This document shows positions 60,621-64,000 of a stretch of DNA of 64,000 bases, piece by piece (positions within the stretch are counted from its first letter, which is position 1; the number at the start of each line of letters is the position of its first letter). The position numbers were made by a program, and so were the translations under genes. Under the pieces are notes generated by a model, which was given only the letters and a program-made list of their open reading frames with translations, was not told the DNA's origin and searched no databases. This stretch comes from Gymnogyps californianus (taxonomy: Eukaryota > Chordata > Aves > Accipitriformes > Cathartidae), in the NCBI RefSeq assembly GCF_018139145.2, contig NC_059485.1:19574088-19638087 (forward strand). The letters run 5' to 3'.

Positions 60621-62260
60621 GAGTTGGACCATATGTCGTTAAAAGGGTTGGACAACAACGACTTTTGTTTAATCCATCATGGTCCCTCAAACGGGTAGAA
60701 CTATCAATGCAGATTAATATCTCTGCAGTTAAACCAGCCTGTTCACCATTCATAAGTACGTCCTATACGGGATGGTTAGCGTGGTTACATGGGCGGTCTC
60801 TTACCCTTCCAAATCGAGTAAAAAGAGATGTAACTGGTATCCTAGGGACAGGATTGGGAGTCTTAAACAGCATAGATGCTGAAGTATTGCAGACAAACTC
60901 AGTACAGCCACACATGATCTAAAAAAACTAGAACATCCATTGCAATCCTCCCTGTCAGCTTTAGGAACTCATCAATGGCTGTTGTCTGATATATTGCCTC
61001 ACTGGGAAAGGGTTAATGAAAAGGACCACCAATAATCATAGATGCACTTGGTATAGCCCAAAACAATATTTCTCTAGCTCTTAGTTGCATCCAAGCTCAA
61101 CTGTGGGTGCAATATACAATAGCAGCAATTGTAAGAGAAGGTGAAGATGGCACCTTACCTACTGAAATTCGGAAAATAATCTGGGAAAAGGCAACTGCAT
61201 TTGAAAGAGAATCCCAGTCATGGTGGTATCTGGGCAATTTCACTCACAATCCTATCGATAACAAAGCCACGGCCTTTGTTGTAACCATACAGAATGCATC
61301 GGTAAAAACCATCTACCCGATCGTTGCGTTAGGCTTAAATCACAACGGGACTGTACTTTATCCACTAGAGCACAGAGTAGGGGCACAACGAGACAATAAC
61401 AAATGGCAGACTGTTGAAGTTGATGCATGTACGGTACGGGAACAACAGGGATTTATTTGCGAAAGTAATACCATCAAAGCTCAAGACATTTGTCTTGACA
61501 CTGAGCACAATGTTTGTCACTTCGAGATACATCCAAAAGAAATCCCTGGAACTGTACTTATATATTGGGAAAGGATGTGTGTGCATAAGAACTCTATGTA
61601 ATTTTATAGTTGTAGATAACATGACTGTCGGGATAAATAATCACTCAAATACTTGCATTTGTAACTTTACTAACATTAGAGGATGTGATTTCAACTACTC
61701 AGCTCCGGTTACGACTTATCAGCTAATACAATCCAATTATACTTTAGTTAAGGATCTATTGCTTACTTCCATTGGGAGGGATCTCACACTGGTGAAAAAA
61801 ATTTTTACAACATGATGATCTACGCCAGTGGCTGGAACGTGCCCGAGAAGAGGGACAAAGGACTTTAATCACCGTTCACCATGACACAGAAGAGATACAT
61901 CGTGTTTTGGACCGGGTGAAGAAAGATGGAGAACATAGGTGGTGGGAAGCCTTCCTTGGATGGTCACCCAAGACAACAGGCATTCTTAATCTCATGCTGC
62001 ACCCTGTTGTGATCTTGTTATCACTAACATGTTTATGTTTACTGCTTATAATCATACTGTATTTTAAGGTTTGGCACAAGATGAAGCAAATTGCTCTAAT
62101 GCAGTCACCCAGGGTATGCACGCTCACGACAGAGGGAGATAAATCCCTCAAACTTGAAAACTTCCCTATAAAGGACAGGGAAAAATTCCAGCGAGACATA
62201 TGTCAATGGGAAGGAACCTATGAGCAGTTTTGGAAAATTTTGAAATCTCCCAGAGACTGA
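60621..62260 (+). pseudogene. Env remnant, mostly TM subunit
   Basis: Only the end of SU is left. A basic RVKR processing site near 60817 marks the SU/TM boundary, followed by a Gly/Leu-rich fusion-peptide-like stretch (VTGILGTGLGVLNS). The TM ectodomain then runs in three frames, with shifts near 60905, 61590 and 61805. A strongly hydrophobic membrane span (VVILLSLTCLCLLLIIILYF) lies near 62005-62065, with a cytoplasmic tail to the TGA at 62258. The N-terminal SU, with the receptor-binding part, is deleted. No function is expected. Confidence 0.75.
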
Positions 62261-62323
62261 AGTTTTAGAATGAAAATATCTAAGTGAGACTTACTTTAAA
62301 TAAGAACGATTTATCTAAGTCGC

Positions 62324-62334
62324 AAAGGGGGGAA
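62324..62334 (+). other. Polypurine tract
   Basis: AAAGGGGGGAA directly before the 3' LTR, the plus-strand primer site of retroviruses. Confidence 0.85.
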
Positions 62335-62335
62335 T

Positions 62336-62856
62336 TGTTGGAGATATGCGAGAAACAAAAACAAAGGATGCTATTTAGTTAACGAGGCGTGACCTTGAGA
62401 AGAGAAACAAGATGACACCATAAGTAAGTCAGTGGGTAAAGAAATACCAAGATAAGCACAGGGGCAATCAAAGAGCTACTTGAACTGTGAGTGAACTGTC
62501 CTAATTCACATACTAGAAAACCCACCCTTGGGTAGGGAGAGCCCCCTGCCAACAGAAGCCCCTTCCTCACAGAACATGCGCAGTAAAAAAGGAGGACACT
62601 GCGACTTTAAGTGGAGATGAGACTTGCGAGAACCAATAGGAACGAGAGTAACTAAGCAAAACTGTAAAAATACTGATAACTGTTGCTCGACAGGTATAAA
62701 ATGCTTTACCGCGTGTTAACCAGGCGTGCTGGCTTTGTGGAGTTACCACCTAGCGCCCATCTCTGCGCAGACATGAAATAAACAAATATCTCGACTCTGT
62801 GTGTTAATCGGCTTTTTGGCACACCGGGTGAAAGAATCCTGATTTTTGGGACAACA
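62336..62856 (+). mobile_element. 3' LTR of the provirus
   Basis: A 521-bp LTR with inverted ends TGTTG and CAACA, placed one base after the polypurine tract. It contains TATAAAA (62695-62701) and AATAAA (62777-62782), 82 bp apart, placing U3, R and U5. No matching 5' LTR is present in the window, so divergence dating is not possible here. Confidence 0.9.
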
Positions 62857-64000
62857 CTCAGAGTGTATTCCTGCTTACAAGGGGAAAACTAATATTGCAA
62901 ATGCCTTGGCTACTTCTTCGCATTAGTTTCAGTTGGCGGAGTGTTTAACTGTGGGAACTGTGCATGTCTGCCGCACTAACTAGGTGACTTTATGTTGGAA
63001 AGGAAAGCTTACAGGTGTCTGTCATTCAGTGAAGAGGGTACAACAGGTACAAGTATCCCATGTCTGAAGGAAAGAGTAAGGGACTGTAGATTTTAATGGT
63101 TGAAATTCCGGAACTTTCCATGGGTGTCATTACTCCGTCAAATACTAGTCTGACATGTTTAGCAGTAAGATCTTCTGTGTTCTGGCTTTGCAATCGACTT
63201 GTTGGCATGAAGAGCAATTTGCAATTAATTCAGTGAGAAATGCGCAAGCTTCCTCAGGCTTTCAGGCTTGTCCTTCCTTTCACGCCCGAACACCAGCTCT
63301 GTGACCGGAGCTGCATGCAAGGCTATGCAGCGAGGGACGGCAGAGCCGTGTCTGGTTCGGCAGGAGCTGACTCTCGAACGCTGCCAGAGCTGCCTGGTGA
63401 AGCCTTGTGCTGTGCTGCTGGCGTGGGGGAAGCGCTGCTGGGGCGAGCTGCCACGGGCCTGGTGTGAGCCAGCGGCTGGCTGCGGTGGCCATTGCATTCC
63501 TCACGGCAGTAGCTTCTCTGCGTGGCTTTTATTTGTCTTTTCTGTCAGCCCCTGGCTTTCTCTGGCTGTTGTGGCAGCCGTCACTTCGCCGTGACCCCCC
63601 CCGTCAGGGTTTCTCTGCACAGCCGGTTCGAGAAGCTTCTGGGGCCTCAGTCAGCTGCCTGTGGATTGGCTGGCTGGTGATTGTTAGCTGCCTTGTGACT
63701 GGCGGGTTCTGGAACGTGGGTGGGGCCGCCCATGCCCAGGGCAGGCTCAGTGCGGGCCGGGCAGGGGAGCAGGGTGGGGAGCTGCGGGGGTGCGTGGGGG
63801 GCTGCGGGGTGGACGGGGGGTGCTGGGGGAGCAGGGGAGGCAAACCGGCCTCACAGCTCTGCCTCCCCCTGTGCAGGACGCCTGACCCAGCGTGATGGCA
63901 CGTCGGCCTGCCGCAGGGCTCACCCGTCAGGCCGCTGGAGGACGTCTGGCAGGACGAGGCCGCTGCACCGTATCCTTTCAGGGCTGTATCCTTTTCAGAA
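62857..64000. other. GC-rich right edge, possible gene start
   Basis: Composition changes to GC/CpG-rich from about 63270, with a G-rich stretch (63770-63840). A pyrimidine-rich acceptor CCTCCCCCTGTGCAG ends at 63876, followed 18 nt later by an ATG in good context (GTGATGG, 63895) opening MARRPAAGLTRQAAGG to the window edge. It could be a start codon in a second exon of a gene continuing to the right. No family is recognised from so few residues. Confidence 0.25.

Larger units (their letters stand above)
60120..62335 (+). mobile_element. Internally deleted gammaretrovirus-like provirus
   Basis: Old endogenous provirus, plus strand, lacking its 5' LTR, gag, protease and most of pol. From left to right it holds a C-terminal reverse transcriptase remnant, integrase, the end of Env SU with Env TM, a polypurine tract and the 3' LTR. 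Several in-frame stops and frameshifts make it non-coding. Details are in the separate entries. Confidence 0.9.

Noticed and set aside
60271..60753. A 160-codon minus-strand ORF
   Set aside because: It is the antisense shadow of the integrase and Env remnants on the plus strand.

Overview
This is nuclear DNA from a bird. The evidence is CR1 LINE copies with the CR1-type 3' end (short ATTCTATG-like repeats), solo LTRs that begin TGTCGTGGTTTAACCCC and carry 5-bp target duplications, a spliced galanin receptor gene with introns, and large unspliced stretches with isochore-like shifts in base composition. The ERVL-like LTR family suggests a neoavian bird, but the species cannot be read from the window.

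Layout: 1-13.5 kb holds no gene I can support; it carries two solo LTRs (4911-5565, 5617-6218) and a perfect hairpin. 13.5-16.7 kb is a forward LTR abutting a 2.6-kb decayed CR1 LINE with endonuclease and reverse transcriptase remnants. 17.3-21.4 kb, minus strand, is the one confidently recognised gene, galanin receptor 2 (two coding exons, 370 aa, intron inside the DRY arginine codon). 24.6-26.9 kb has a CpG-rich stretch, candidate exons of an unrecognised membrane protein and an AATAAA. 27.2-30.3 kb is a 3-kb pyrimidine-rich tandem array which, because it lacks purines, produces long meaningless ORFs. 30.65-32.1 kb is a strong CpG-island promoter with four ZNF143/SBS-like motifs (three on a 52-bp tandem repeat) and five NRF1-like palindromes around a G/GT-rich tract. 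A second copy of the unit found in the pyrimidine array follows at 32.2-32.8 kb.

33.3-35.5 kb is a cluster of CR1 pieces and LTRs; 35.5-52.9 kb is AT-rich with two more solo LTRs and one CR1 tail and no recognisable gene. 52.9-55.7 kb contains a 0.7-kb duplicated segment, a 45-bp minisatellite, a 33-37-bp minisatellite and a minus-strand RING-finger ORF (TOPORS-like) with a very short 3' UTR. The second copy of the duplicated segment (59.4-60.1 kb) is joined directly to an internally deleted gammaretrovirus-like provirus (RT, integrase and Env remnants, polypurine tract, 3' LTR) ending at 62,856. The last 0.7 kb is GC-rich and may hold the start of another gene.

No CRISPR, operon or other prokaryotic system is present. 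The most unusual signals are the motif-dense promoter, the duplicated pyrimidine-array unit with a conserved splice-donor-like site, and a perfect hairpin present in only one of two duplicated segments, which looks like a templated inverted insertion.
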